40,642 bases of DNA from Mesorhizobium silamurunense (GCF_014843825.1 NZ_JHQR01000208.1:1-40642); one strand, 5' to 3'. Shown: positions 8,815 to 16,254, counted from the first letter of the stretch. Numbers and translations are program-made. The notes: generated by a model not told the origin, from the letters alone.

Positions 8815-9672
8815 ATGAAAATGACAGACACACCTCCAAGCCAGGCCCCGGCCGATGGCGTTGCCGCGCTCGACCGCGCGATCGCCATCCTCGACGCGTT
8901 CACCATTGCCGACCGGTCGCTCGGCCTCGCCGAGATCGCGGCCCGAACCGGCCTCTACAAGAGCACGATCCTGCGGCTGGCCAACTCGCTGATGCGGGGG
9001 CAATTGCTGGAACGGCTCGAAGACGGACGCTACCGTATCGGACCGGCCACCTTCAGGCTCGGCGCGCTCTACCAGCGCTCGGTCGTGGCGATGGATATCC
9101 TGTTGCCGATCATGCGCGATCTCTCCGAACGGAGCTGGGAAAGCGTTGCCTTCTACGTCCGCTCGGGCGACGTGCGCACCTGTCTCTACCGGGTCGAGTC
9201 CAAGCACCCGATCCGCTACACGATACGTGAAGGCGACGTGCTGCCTTTGCTGGTGGGCTCCGGCGGCCGGGTGCTTGCAGCCTTCTCGGGTGAGCAGGGC
9301 GAGCCTTACGAGACGATCCGGAAAACCTATAACTGCATTTCGATCGGCGACCGCGATCCGCAGACGGCCGGCATCTCCGCCCCTGTGTTCGGACCTGGGC
9401 AGACACTGCTCGGCGCGCTGACGCTCGCCGGGCCGAGCACGCGGGTCGACGCCGCCTTCCTCACGCGCATGAAGCGCCCGCTGCTCGAAGCAGCCGCCCG
9501 CGCCACCCGCGCCTTCGGCGAGGACGCATCCATGCTGGATGCGGCAAGCCTGGACACGCCGGCCAAAACCACGACAGAGGCGCGTCGTGGAGAAGACCGA
9601 AATGGAATATCCGGCACGCAACATGCCGATGTCGCCGCGCTTGGGGCGGGTGGACGCTCAAGCGACGGTTAG
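8815..9672 (+). CDS. IclR family transcriptional regulator of the tct operon
   Basis: 285 residues. An N-terminal winged helix (about 16-75) contains LGLAEIAARTGLYKSTILRL, the recognition-helix region. The C-terminal effector-binding domain runs from about 85 to 255 (GALYQRSVVAMDILLPIMRD, then GDRDPQTAGISAPVFGPGQ). The last 30 residues after the final helix are Ala/Gly/Arg-rich and longer than usual for the family (about 250-260), so they may be a low-complexity tail. It is divergent from tctC across 186 bases holding inverted repeats, the usual arrangement for a local regulator of a catabolic operon. A second ATG at 8821 is an alternative start. Confidence 0.9.
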   Translation: MKMTDTPPSQAPADGVAALDRAIAILDAFTIADRSLGLAEIAARTGLYKSTILRLANSLMRGQLLERLEDGRYRIGPATFRLGALYQRSVVAMDILLPIMRDLSERSWESVAFYVRSGDVRTCLYRVESKHPIRYTIREGDVLPLLVGSGGRVLAAFSGEQGEPYETIRKTYNCISIGDRDPQTAGISAPVFGPGQTLLGALTLAGPSTRVDAAFLTRMKRPLLEAAARATRAFGEDASMLDAASLDTPAKTTTEARRGEDRNGISGTQHADVAALGAGGRSSDG

Positions 9673-9743
9673 CTCTTGCCAATCGCGTCCCTTGGCAGCA
9701 ATCTCGGCTCAAAGAGCCGCCCGTCGGCGCGATAGGGTTTGCC

Positions 9744-10214
9744 ATGACCCGCGATCAGATGCTCGCCCATCTCCGATCCGCCGACGCCGCCGCGCGCGAG
9801 GCGGCCGCACACGGGCATCATCCGTTCGGTGCGGTGCTGGTCGGCCCCGACGACACGATCCTCATGCGCCAAGGCAATATCGACACCGTGCATCACGCCG
9901 AGACCGAACTTGCGCGACGCGCGGCGGCTGCCTATTCGCCGCAGTTTCTGTGGACCTGCACGCTGGTCTCAACCGGCGAGCCCTGCGCGATGTGCACCGG
10001 AACGCTCTATTGGGCGAATATCGGCCGGCTGGTCTACGGCTTCGAGGAGACCGAGCTTCTCGCGCTTACCGGGGATCACGCGGCGAATCCGACGATGAGC
10101 CTTTCTTCGCGCACCGTTCTCGACTCCGGCCAGAAAAAGATCGAGGTCTTTGGCCCCTTTCCCGAAATCGCGGGCGAGCTGCTCGCACCGCACCGCGATT
10201 TCTGGAAGCGCTGA
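9744..10214 (+). CDS. Nucleoside deaminase (cytidine/deoxycytidylate deaminase superfamily)
   Basis: 156 residues. The zinc site is complete: H51-A52-E53 (VHHAETELARR) and P80-C81-A82-M83-C84 (TGEPCAMCTG). The sequence HPFGAVLV and YGFEETEL fits the guanine/adenosine-type branch rather than TadA, whose anticodon-recognition features are not obvious. Expected chemistry is hydrolytic deamination of a purine or pyrimidine base or nucleoside. It is 71 bases downstream of iclR on the same strand and may or may not be co-transcribed with it. The substrate cannot be assigned. Confidence 0.88.
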   Translation: MTRDQMLAHLRSADAAAREAAAHGHHPFGAVLVGPDDTILMRQGNIDTVHHAETELARRAAAAYSPQFLWTCTLVSTGEPCAMCTGTLYWANIGRLVYGFEETELLALTGDHAANPTMSLSSRTVLDSGQKKIEVFGPFPEIAGELLAPHRDFWKR

Positions 10215-10260
10215 GGCACGGGACGGCGTCCGCAACGATGCCGTGACAAGAACCGTCCTG

Positions 10261-10328
10261 CCGCTCCACGCTTCCGCCCGCTCCACTCTTCCGCCCGCTC
10301 CACTCTTCCGCCCGCTCCACTCTTCCGC
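10261..10328. repeat. Four 17-bp tandem repeats
   Basis: The unit CCGCTCCACTCTTCCGC is repeated four times with no gaps (10261-10277, 10278-10294, 10295-10311, 10312-10328). Copies 2-4 are identical; copy 1 differs at one base (G for T at 10270). The array ends exactly where the proposed -35 box (TTGACT, 10329-10334) of the arsR operon begins. Confidence 0.95.
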
Positions 10329-10387
10329 TTGACTCACCCATATCTGAATGGTTATAGGTCAATCAATAGCCAACGGGTTATTGATTG
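10329..10387 (+). promoter_or_regulatory. Promoter and palindromic operator of the arsR operon
   Basis: TTGACT (10329-10334), a 17-base spacer and TTATAG (10352-10357) make a plausible promoter with a start near 10364. The predicted start lies in a long palindrome: CAATCAATA (10360-10368) and TATTGATTG (10379-10387) match perfectly and, with CC/GG and one mismatch, extend to 12-bp arms around the centre AACG. Autorepressing ArsR proteins typically bind such sites over their own start. The promoter position excludes the upstream in-frame ATG at 10348, so the arsR start is set at 10390. Confidence 0.65.
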
Positions 10388-10389
10388 GA

Positions 10390-10713
10390 ATGACCGCCGC
10401 GCACGATATGCTCTTCCGAACGCTTGCCGATCCGACAAGGCGCGCCATTTTTGAGCGTCTGTGCCGTCAAGGCGAGCAGACGGTCGGCGCGCTGACGGCC
10501 GAGGCCGGTGTCTCGCAGCCGGCGGTGTCGAAGCATCTTGGCCTTCTCAAGGAAGCCGGGCTGGTGCGCGATCGCCATGAGGGCCGGCAGACCCACTACA
10601 GCGCGCAGCTTGGCGCGCTGGCGCCGCTGATGGACTGGACTCGCGAGATGGCAGGCTTCTGGGAGAGCCGGTTCGATGATCTCGAGGATCTGCTGAAGAG
10701 GATGGATCAATGA
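10390..10713 (+). CDS. ArsR/SmtB family transcriptional regulator
   Basis: 107 residues. The winged helix-turn-helix is clear: FRTLADPTRRAIFERL, then VGALTAEAGVSQPAVSKHL (recognition helix) and LKEAGLVRDRHEGRQTHY (wing). No Cys cluster for metals is present (no ELCVCDL motif), so this belongs to the metal-independent branch usually paired with SRPBCC genes. The start at 10390 is chosen because the promoter lies upstream of it and overlaps the alternative ATG. Its stop overlaps the next gene (ATGA, 10710-10713). Likely role: autorepressor of the following cluster. Confidence 0.9.
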   Translation: MTAAHDMLFRTLADPTRRAIFERLCRQGEQTVGALTAEAGVSQPAVSKHLGLLKEAGLVRDRHEGRQTHYSAQLGALAPLMDWTREMAGFWESRFDDLEDLLKRMDQ

Positions 10714-11120
10714 ACGATATGCCGGCCGGAACGCGCTCCGTCGTCGTCGAGCGCGAGATTCCCTATCCGCCGGAAAAGATCTGGCGGGCGCTGACCCAAC
10801 CGCATCTCATCGAGGAGTGGCTGATGAAGAACAACTTCAAGCCGGTCGTGGACCATCGTTTCGAGCTGAGCGCGGACTGGGGCGGCGTCGAGTGCCAGGT
10901 CCAGACCGTCGAGCCCAACAAGACGCTGTCCTACACCTGGGACACCAAGGATCTGGAGAGCGTCGTCACCTGGACGCTCACCGCGACAAGCACAGGCACG
11001 CATTTGCGCATGGAGCAGACGGGCTTCCGGACTGACCAGGAGCCGTACTACCGGGGCGCCATTGTGGGCTGGAAGAAGTTCCTTACAGCCCTGGAAGAGG
11101 TCCTGGCGCGGATCGACTGA
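10710..11120 (+). CDS. SRPBCC (AHSA1-like) domain protein
   Basis: 136 residues, a single START/Bet v1-like domain. Typical motifs are VVEREIPYPPEKIWRALTQP, IEEWLMKNNFKPVVDHRF, TLSYTWDTKDLESVVTWTL and a C-terminal helix YYRGAIVGWKKFLTALEEVL. The fold forms a deep hydrophobic pocket; members of ArsR-SRPBCC pairs are thought to bind or modify small hydrophobic ligands, but few are characterised. It is translationally coupled to arsR. Confidence 0.88.
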   Translation: MNDMPAGTRSVVVEREIPYPPEKIWRALTQPHLIEEWLMKNNFKPVVDHRFELSADWGGVECQVQTVEPNKTLSYTWDTKDLESVVTWTLTATSTGTHLRMEQTGFRTDQEPYYRGAIVGWKKFLTALEEVLARID

Positions 11121-11198
11121 GGTCCCGCCGAAGGGGTTCAAAAAAGCGGAAGCTGTTGGCGGGTGGCAACCTGCAGGCGCGAGCAATGGAGACATGCC

Positions 11199-11591
11199 AT
11201 GAAGATCAAGCTGACGAGTATCTATGTCGATGACCAGGAGAAGGCTCTTGGCTTCTACACGGACGTGCTGGGCTTCACCAAGAAAGCCGATTTCACCAAC
11301 GGACCGTTTCGCTGGCTCACAGTCGCCTCGCCGGAAGACCCGGACGGCGCCGAGCTGCAGCTGGCGCTGAACGACAATCCGGCGGCCAGGACCTACCAGC
11401 AGGCCATCTTCAAGCAGGGCCAGCCGGCGCTCATGCTGTTCACCGACGACATCAAGGGCGACCACGAGCGCATCGCGGCAAATGGCGGCAGCTTCGCCAT
11501 GGCGCCGACCGAGGTGACCGGCTCGACCATCGCGCAGCTCAACGACACCTGCGGCAATCTCATCCAGATCACGCAGCTGGCGCGCTGGTAA
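11199..11591 (+). CDS. VOC (glyoxalase/bleomycin resistance) superfamily protein
   Basis: 130 residues from the ATG at 11199. The N-terminal strand-helix unit is MKIKLTSIYVDDQEKALGFY with TDVLGFTKK, and the second beta-alpha-beta unit contains PALMLFTDDIKGDHERIAAN and ends GNLIQITQLARW. VOC proteins bind a metal and act as isomerases, dioxygenases or antibiotic-binding proteins. It follows the SRPBCC gene by 78 bases on the same strand, an arrangement often seen with this ArsR branch. No substrate can be deduced. Confidence 0.88.
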   Translation: MKIKLTSIYVDDQEKALGFYTDVLGFTKKADFTNGPFRWLTVASPEDPDGAELQLALNDNPAARTYQQAIFKQGQPALMLFTDDIKGDHERIAANGGSFAMAPTEVTGSTIAQLNDTCGNLIQITQLARW

Positions 11592-11628
11592 GGCAGGCGT
11601 TTCATTCGTTCGTGCAGAGGAGGTAGCA

Positions 11629-11856
11629 TTGGACTGGAGCAAGTGTATCAGGCAGTTGCATCGCTGGCTGTCGATCGTCTTTACCGTGACCGTCATCGCC
11701 AACTTCGTCGCCATGGCATTGGGCGAGCCTCCCGCCTTGGTGGTCTATTCGCCGCTCCTGCCGCTTTTCCTGCTGCTGTTCAGCGGCCTTTATATGTTCG
11801 TGCTGCCCTATGCCGCACGATGGCGTGGCGCGCGCGAGCGGGTGGAGTCGGCCTGA
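11629..11856 (+). CDS. Small two-span membrane protein, TTG start
   Basis: 75 residues. The start is a TTG at 11629, supported by AGAGGAGG (11616-11623) five bases upstream; no ATG fits. Two membrane segments are obvious: LSIVFTVTVIANFVAMALG and PLLPLFLLLFSGLYMFVLPY, joined by a short loop and followed by a basic tail (ARWRGARERVESA). The stop overlaps the next start by one base (TGATG at 11854-11858), so it belongs to the same operon. It resembles small uncharacterised membrane proteins found beside ArsR-SRPBCC genes. Confidence 0.75.
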   Translation: MDWSKCIRQLHRWLSIVFTVTVIANFVAMALGEPPALVVYSPLLPLFLLLFSGLYMFVLPYAARWRGARERVESA

Positions 11857-12065
11857 TGGCGAAGGCGAAATCGCCGAAAGTTGCCGCCGGGCCCACGGAC
11901 GCGAAACCCATCTTGCTTTCAGGCGGCAACCCGCAGATCGCCAAGGGCTATGGCGACGCTCCGGTCCAAGCCTATCTTCATATCCATGAGGATGACCGGC
12001 TCGATGAAGCGCAGTTCGTCTCGTGGGTGAAACAGGCAAGCCAATTGCCTGGCGAACGAACGTAG
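11856..12065 (+). pseudogene. DUF1801 protein remnant with in-frame internal deletion
   Basis: 69 residues, reading cleanly from an ATG coupled to the previous gene. The N-terminal third (PILLSGGNPQIAKGYGDAPV, then QAY) and the C-terminal part (LHIHEDDRLDEAQFVSWV, then KQASQLPGER) both match my memory of a full-length DUF1801 protein of about 140 residues. In that family some 70 residues, including the AAMPGWK and KWNSPFYG core motifs, lie between QAY and YLHIHEDD. Here they are absent and the two ends are fused in frame. The gene is probably non-functional, though it is still open and expressible. The comparison is from recall. Confidence 0.6.
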
Positions 12066-12139
12066 GCGCACTATCGATCGAGCACGGTTCGCCTGAAAAG
12101 CCATCATGGCGATCGTGTCCAGCACTGGGGAGAACAGAC

Positions 12140-12538
12140 ATGGAGAAAAGCGGCATGCAGGAAAGCAAATCTCCTTCCGAGCTGATCGATGGGCGTATCG
12201 CGGAATTGGGCGATTGGCGGGGCGAGGTGCTCGGCCGCCTCCGCGCCCTGATCAGAGAGGCCGATCCGGAAGTCACCGAGGAGTGGAAGTGGCGCGGTGT
12301 GCCCGTCTGGGAGGACGCCGGGATGATCTGCACCGGCGAGACCTACAAGGCGGTCGTCAAGCTGACCTTCGCCAAGGGCGCGGCGCTGCCCGATCCCTCA
12401 CGCCTCTTCAACTCCAGCCTCGAAGGCAACACAAGGCGCGCCATCGATTTTCGCGAAGGCGAGGAGATCGACGAGGGAGCGCTCAAGGCTCTCGTCCGCG
12501 CCGCCGCAGCCCTGAACAGGTCCAAGGCCAAGCGCTGA
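12140..12538 (+). CDS. DUF1801 domain protein
   Basis: 132 residues from the ATG at 12140, which follows GGGGAGAA; the ATG at 12155 (MQESKSPSELID) is an equally plausible family start. Core motifs: EVTEEWKWRGVPVWEDAGMI, ETYKAVVKLTFAKGAALPDP, LFNSSLEGNTRRAIDFREGE and ALKALVRAAAALN. DUF1801 (YdhG-like) proteins are small cytoplasmic alpha-beta proteins of unknown biochemical function. It is a different subtype from the remnant upstream. It ends immediately before the stop of the convergent GNAT gene, with no intergenic base. Confidence 0.85.
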   Translation: MEKSGMQESKSPSELIDGRIAELGDWRGEVLGRLRALIREADPEVTEEWKWRGVPVWEDAGMICTGETYKAVVKLTFAKGAALPDPSRLFNSSLEGNTRRAIDFREGEEIDEGALKALVRAAAALNRSKAKR

Positions 12539-13093
12539 TCAACCGAGATTGCCTCCGGCCTGCCGCTCCAGCAGAATCGTCGGCTTGTCGTGATAGGTTG
12601 TCCGCAGGATTTCGCGATAGCCGTTCTTCTCAGCCACCTTGAGCGAAGCGCCATTGTCGGGATCGATGATGCAGACGGTCCTGGCTCGCCCGAACACCGC
12701 GTCCCCCCAGGCGACGATGCGCCCGACGACTTCGCTCGCAAGTCCCTGGCCATGCGCGACCGAAGCCAGCGCCCAGCCGGCCTCCGGCACACCTTCGATC
12801 GAGGGCTCGATCTCGCGCTTCAGATCATGGAACCCGGCCTCGCCGATGAATCGGCCCGTCGCCTTGTCCTCGATCGCCCAGAATCCATAACCAAGCAGCG
12901 ACCAGAGCCCGGCGTGGCGCAGGAAGCGCATCCAGCTTTCCTCGCGGGTGCGCGGCTTGCCGCCGATGAAACGGGTGACGCCGGGGTCCGCCCACATGGC
13001 GATATAGGTTTCGAAATCGTCGAGCCGGTGCGGCCGCAGGACGGTCCGCGCCGTCTCCAGGATCGGCACGCCGGCTTCCCTTCCAATGCTCAT
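12539..13093 (-). CDS. GNAT family N-acetyltransferase (RimJ/RimL type)
   Basis: 184 residues from the ATG at 13093, which follows AGAGGTGA. RimJ/RimL-type signatures are present: LETARTVLRPHRLDDFETY, FWAIEDKATGRFIGEAGFHD, then the acetyl-CoA-binding part GQGLASEVVGRIVAWGDAVF and IDPDNGASLKVAEKNGYREI. It transfers an acetyl group to an amine, either a protein N terminus or a small molecule. Single gene, convergent with the DUF1801 gene. Confidence 0.9.
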   Translation of the reverse strand: MSIGREAGVPILETARTVLRPHRLDDFETYIAMWADPGVTRFIGGKPRTREESWMRFLRHAGLWSLLGYGFWAIEDKATGRFIGEAGFHDLKREIEPSIEGVPEAGWALASVAHGQGLASEVVGRIVAWGDAVFGRARTVCIIDPDNGASLKVAEKNGYREILRTTYHDKPTILLERQAGGNLG

Positions 13094-13220
13094 GGCATTC
13101 ACCTCTGTTGAGGCGGAAGCGCTTAGCAAACCAGCATGTTCGAACAAGGGCCAGGATGACCGGAGCCATCTTCCAGAGGCAAACGAGGTGACAGACAGGC
13201 AAAACGCCGGAGGACCGGCT

Positions 13221-13451
13221 TCAGCCGTGCCAGGCCATGTTCATATAGACGCTGCCGAGCGCCAGTTCGTCGAGCATCTGGTTAAGCCGCTTCCGCCTCG
13301 TTTCAGGGCGTTTGGCGCGGACGATCCAGCCAAGATAGTCGTTCCGCTGATAGTCCGGCCGCGCATCATAGGCGGCCATCAGTCCCCGTTCCGCGAGTAC
13401 GGCTCGAACGTCTTCAGGCATCGGATTGAGGGCACGCTTCAGTCGGCTCAT
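13221..13451 (-). CDS. YdeI/OmpD-associated (OmdA) domain protein, short form
   Basis: 76 residues. The ATG at 13451 is preferred over the frame start at 13487. The sequence DYLGWIVRAKRPETRRKRLN is the hallmark of the YdeI/OmdA C-terminal domain. Full YdeI proteins are about 190 residues with an additional N-terminal domain; this one is the stand-alone C-terminal type that I recall from rhizobial genomes, so it is probably complete. Some relatives are annotated as bacteriocin-protection proteins, but the biochemical role is unknown. Confidence 0.75.
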   Translation of the reverse strand: MSRLKRALNPMPEDVRAVLAERGLMAAYDARPDYQRNDYLGWIVRAKRPETRRKRLNQMLDELALGSVYMNMAWHG

Positions 13452-13593
13452 GGTTCCAAGCAATAGACTGCCGGCAGGTGGCGTCAACGACGCTTATGGT
13501 TAGCTTGCGCATATGGGATTTTGCCTCGCGATGCTACTCTGCAACTGCTGAAAACTGATTCAACACTCGCGCTCTTCGATCGAAGGAAGAAAC

Positions 13594-14049
13594 ATGGACA
13601 CCACCGACCTTCTGCTGGCGATCGCCCATCACCTTCTGGTGTTCTCGCTGGCCGGCATCATCGGCGCCGAGTTCGTGCTGGTGCGCGGCGACCTGGGGGC
13701 GGCGACGCTCAAGCGCCTTGCGGGCATCGACCGCCCCTACGGCATCATCGCCGCGCTGATCGTCATCATCGGCGTCTGCCGGGTGTTCCTCGGGCTGAAA
13801 GGCTGGGAATTCTACGTCTACAACTGGGTGTTCTGGGCAAAGATGGCGGCCTTCATCATCGTCGGCCTGCTGTCGATCATCCCCACGATGCGCTTCATCT
13901 CCTGGAGCAGGCAGGCGAGCGGCAATCCCTCTTTCTCGGTGCCGGCGGCTGAACTCGCCTCGGTGAGGAACTATGTCCGCGCCGAGGGCTTCATCTTCCT
14001 GCTCATCCCTGTCTTTGCCGCGGCGATGGCGCGGGGCTACGGTTACTGA
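13594..14049 (+). CDS. DUF2214 family integral membrane protein
   Basis: 151 residues with four predicted membrane segments (about 7-29, 50-68, 80-100, 130-149). The ATG at 13594 is preceded by GAAGGAAG. Family-like features are a conserved His pair near the N terminus (IAHHLLVFSLAG) and LAGIDRPYGIIAALIVIIG. The two His in the first span could bind haem, which is inference. The gene is convergent with nth; a palindromic repeat starts right after its stop. Confidence 0.85.
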   Translation: MDTTDLLLAIAHHLLVFSLAGIIGAEFVLVRGDLGAATLKRLAGIDRPYGIIAALIVIIGVCRVFLGLKGWEFYVYNWVFWAKMAAFIIVGLLSIIPTMRFISWSRQASGNPSFSVPAAELASVRNYVRAEGFIFLLIPVFAAAMARGYGY

Positions 14050-14079
14050 GCAATTCCAGGAAAAGCGGTCCGGAATTGC
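14050..14079. repeat. Short palindromic intergenic repeat (GCAATTCC family), copy 1
   Basis: GCAATTCC (14050-14057) and GGAATTGC (14072-14079) are perfect inverted arms around AGGAAAAGCGGTCC. It begins at the base after the DUF2214 stop, between convergent genes, so its hairpin could end transcription from either side. The left half is shared almost exactly with elements at 24942 and 38759; this copy lacks part of the middle. Confidence 0.75.
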
Positions 14080-14094
14080 GAAAAGACAAAGACT

Positions 14095-14901
14095 CTAGAC
14101 CTCTGCGGGAAAGGCCTCCCTCAAGGGGGCGATGGGCACCAGCGGCGCCGGCACGTCGGTGGTCTTTTCCTTGGACTTGCAGATGTCGGCGATAACACAG
14201 GCCGGGCAGTCGGGCTTGCGCGCCTTGCAGACATATCGGCCGTGCAGGATCAGCCAGTGATGCGCGTGGCGCATATATTCGGCCGGGATGACCTTCAAGA
14301 GCCCCTGCTCGACCTGTTCCGGCGTTTTGCCGGGCGCCAGCCCGATCCGATTGCCGATGCGGAAGATATGCGTGTCGACCGCCATCGTATGCTGGCCGAA
14401 GGCGACGTTGAGCACGACATTGGCGGTCTTGCGCCCCACGCCCGGTAGCTTGACCAGTTCGTCGCGGTCCTCCGGCACCTTGCCGGCATGGTCGTCGATC
14501 AGCGCCTTGGAGAGCGCAATGACGTTCTTGGTCTTATTGCGCCAAAGCCCGATGGTGCGGATATAGTCGCCGATCTTGGTTTCGCCGAGCGCCAGCATGT
14601 TCTGCGGCGTGTCGGCCACCGCAAACAGCTGCTTCGTCGCCTTGTTGACGCCGGCGTCGGTCGCCTGCGCCGACAGCACCACCGCGATCAAGAGCGTGAA
14701 GGGATTGATGTAGTCGAGTTCGCCCTTCGGCTCGGGCCGTTGCACGGAAAAACGTCGGAAAATCTCATGCACCTCGGCGGGTGTGTAGAGCGAGCGCGAT
14801 CCGCCCTGCCGGGAAGGCGTCCTTGCTTTCGCATCGCCGCCTGAGGCGGAGGCTGATGGCTTTTTGACGGGTGAGGAATTTTTGGACTTGGGCGGCGCCA
14901 T
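14095..14901 (-). CDS. nth: Endonuclease III (DNA glycosylase/AP lyase)
   Basis: 268 residues from the ATG at 14901, which follows AGGGAGGG; an upstream in-frame start at 14934 would overlap the divergent gene. About 35 Lys/Ser-rich residues precede the core. The HhH-GPD motif LPGVGRKTANVVL carries catalytic K158, and D176 sits in AVDTHIFRIGNR. The [4Fe-4S] loop is complete (C225, C232, C235, C241; spacing 6-2-5). The enzyme removes oxidised pyrimidines and nicks the abasic site in base excision repair. It is divergent from the DUF2244 gene, an association I recall as common in rhizobia. Confidence 0.95.
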   Translation of the reverse strand: MAPPKSKNSSPVKKPSASASGGDAKARTPSRQGGSRSLYTPAEVHEIFRRFSVQRPEPKGELDYINPFTLLIAVVLSAQATDAGVNKATKQLFAVADTPQNMLALGETKIGDYIRTIGLWRNKTKNVIALSKALIDDHAGKVPEDRDELVKLPGVGRKTANVVLNVAFGQHTMAVDTHIFRIGNRIGLAPGKTPEQVEQGLLKVIPAEYMRHAHHWLILHGRYVCKARKPDCPACVIADICKSKEKTTDVPAPLVPIAPLREAFPAEV

Positions 14902-14923
14902 TCCCTCCCTATAATATCTCCCC

Positions 14924-15418
14924 ATGAGCGACACAAACGCCTCGTTCGAAGCCGACGAGCCATTTTTTCAAGCCCTGCTGACGCCGCATCGTTCCCTCGG
15001 CCGGACCGGCTTTCTGATATTGATGTGCGCGCTCATGTTCGGCTGGGCGGTCACCGGGGCGATCTTCCTGGCGCATGGTGCATGGCCGGTCTTCGGCTTC
15101 TTCGGGCTGGACGTGGTCGCCGTCTACATCGCCTTCCGCGTCAACTATCGGGCGGCCCGTGCGCGTGAAGAAATATCGGTTTCTCGCACCAGCCTCGACA
15201 TCCGCAAGACGGCGCCGTCGGGCCGCTTCGAGGATCATCGCTTCAACCCGTTCTGGGCGCGGTTTTCGATCGCCCGGCATGCCGAGATAGGCATCACCAA
15301 AATGGCCGTCGAGGCGCAAGGCAGAAGCGTTTCGATCGGGTCTTTCCTGGACCCCGACTCCCGCGAAAGTTTTGCGACCGCCTTTTCGCGCGCACTGGCG
15401 ACCGCCAGGGCGCGCTGA
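14924..15418 (+). CDS. DUF2244 family membrane protein
   Basis: 164 residues. An N-terminal soluble part (DEPFFQALLTPHRSLGRTGF) leads into two close membrane segments (about 28-48 and 53-70), then a cytoplasmic domain with RFEDHRFNPFWARFSI typical of the family. Function is unknown; the family is found mainly in alpha- and some other proteobacteria. Its start is 22 bases from that of nth, so the two divergent promoters must overlap. Confidence 0.88.
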   Translation: MSDTNASFEADEPFFQALLTPHRSLGRTGFLILMCALMFGWAVTGAIFLAHGAWPVFGFFGLDVVAVYIAFRVNYRAARAREEISVSRTSLDIRKTAPSGRFEDHRFNPFWARFSIARHAEIGITKMAVEAQGRSVSIGSFLDPDSRESFATAFSRALATARAR

Positions 15419-15429
15419 ACCACCGCGCG

Positions 15430-16245
15430 TCAGAAGCGATAGCGCAACAGCCGGCCGATCTTGCGCAGCGCCGGAATGTGTTTCCAGAGGCGGACAAACA
15501 GTTTCGCGCGAAGGCGCATGCGCGCGCCATGCTCCGGCTTGTAGGCCGAAACCTCCTCGACGAACCGCAGCTTCGGAACGGCTCGCTCCAGTTCGCGCGG
15601 GTCCGCGATCGCCCAGTGAACTTCGGCGCCGGTCGCCTTGACGGCCGGATTGAGGCGAACCAGCGCCAGGCCGAAACGGCTGTAGGCGTCGAACATCAAC
15701 TCGCCGGCGGCAAGATGCGAAACAAGCCGCGAAAACAGACGCGGCCCCTCGTCGGCCGCGAGATAAGGCGTCAGTCCTTCCGCCACGACGATCGCCGAGC
15801 GATTGCGGGGTACGTCAGCCAGCCAATCCGGTTCGGTCACCGATGAAGCGATGAGGTGATAGTGGTCCCTGGACGGGTATAGCTTGCGTCTCAACGCGAT
15901 GACGTCCGGGTAGTCGACGTCGAACCAGTCCACGCCTTGTGGCGGATCGACACGAAAAACGCGCGTATCGAGCCCGCACCCCAGATGCAGCACGATCGCA
16001 TCGGGATTTCTGGCGATGAAGTCCTGAACGGCGACATCCAGCGTCTTGGCCCTGATGGCAAAGCCGAGGCCGAGATTGCCGTCGACCATGAGCCTGGAAA
16101 AATCATAATCGATCTTGCGCACCGCCGCGTCGGCGAAGTGGTCCCTGAGCAGCGAATGAGGCAGCCTGCTCTCCAGCGCCTTGCCGTAGAGCGTCATCAG
16201 CAGGGTCTCCCTCGCCCCGGTCAGGCTTATCTTTTCGCCGGCCAT
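15430..16245 (-). CDS. Class I SAM-dependent methyltransferase, leucine carboxyl methyltransferase-like
   Basis: 271 residues from the ATG at 16245, preceded by AAGGGGA; an ATG five codons upstream contains that site. The SAM-binding motif I is VLHLGCGLDTRVFRVDPP, and the acidic residue ending the second strand is in WFDVDYPDVIALRRKLYP, the pattern of the PPM/LCM group often linked to polyketide O-methylation. VVAEGLTPYL is motif IV. The substrate is unknown. It is divergent from the ada-like gene with a perfect 12-bp palindrome between them. Confidence 0.87.
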   Translation of the reverse strand: MAGEKISLTGARETLLMTLYGKALESRLPHSLLRDHFADAAVRKIDYDFSRLMVDGNLGLGFAIRAKTLDVAVQDFIARNPDAIVLHLGCGLDTRVFRVDPPQGVDWFDVDYPDVIALRRKLYPSRDHYHLIASSVTEPDWLADVPRNRSAIVVAEGLTPYLAADEGPRLFSRLVSHLAAGELMFDAYSRFGLALVRLNPAVKATGAEVHWAIADPRELERAVPKLRFVEEVSAYKPEHGARMRLRAKLFVRLWKHIPALRKIGRLLRYRF

Positions 16246-16254
16246 GCTTGTCCC

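Noticed and set aside
10261..10328. CRISPR array
   Set aside because: The 17-bp units are directly adjacent with no spacers, and no cas gene is present.
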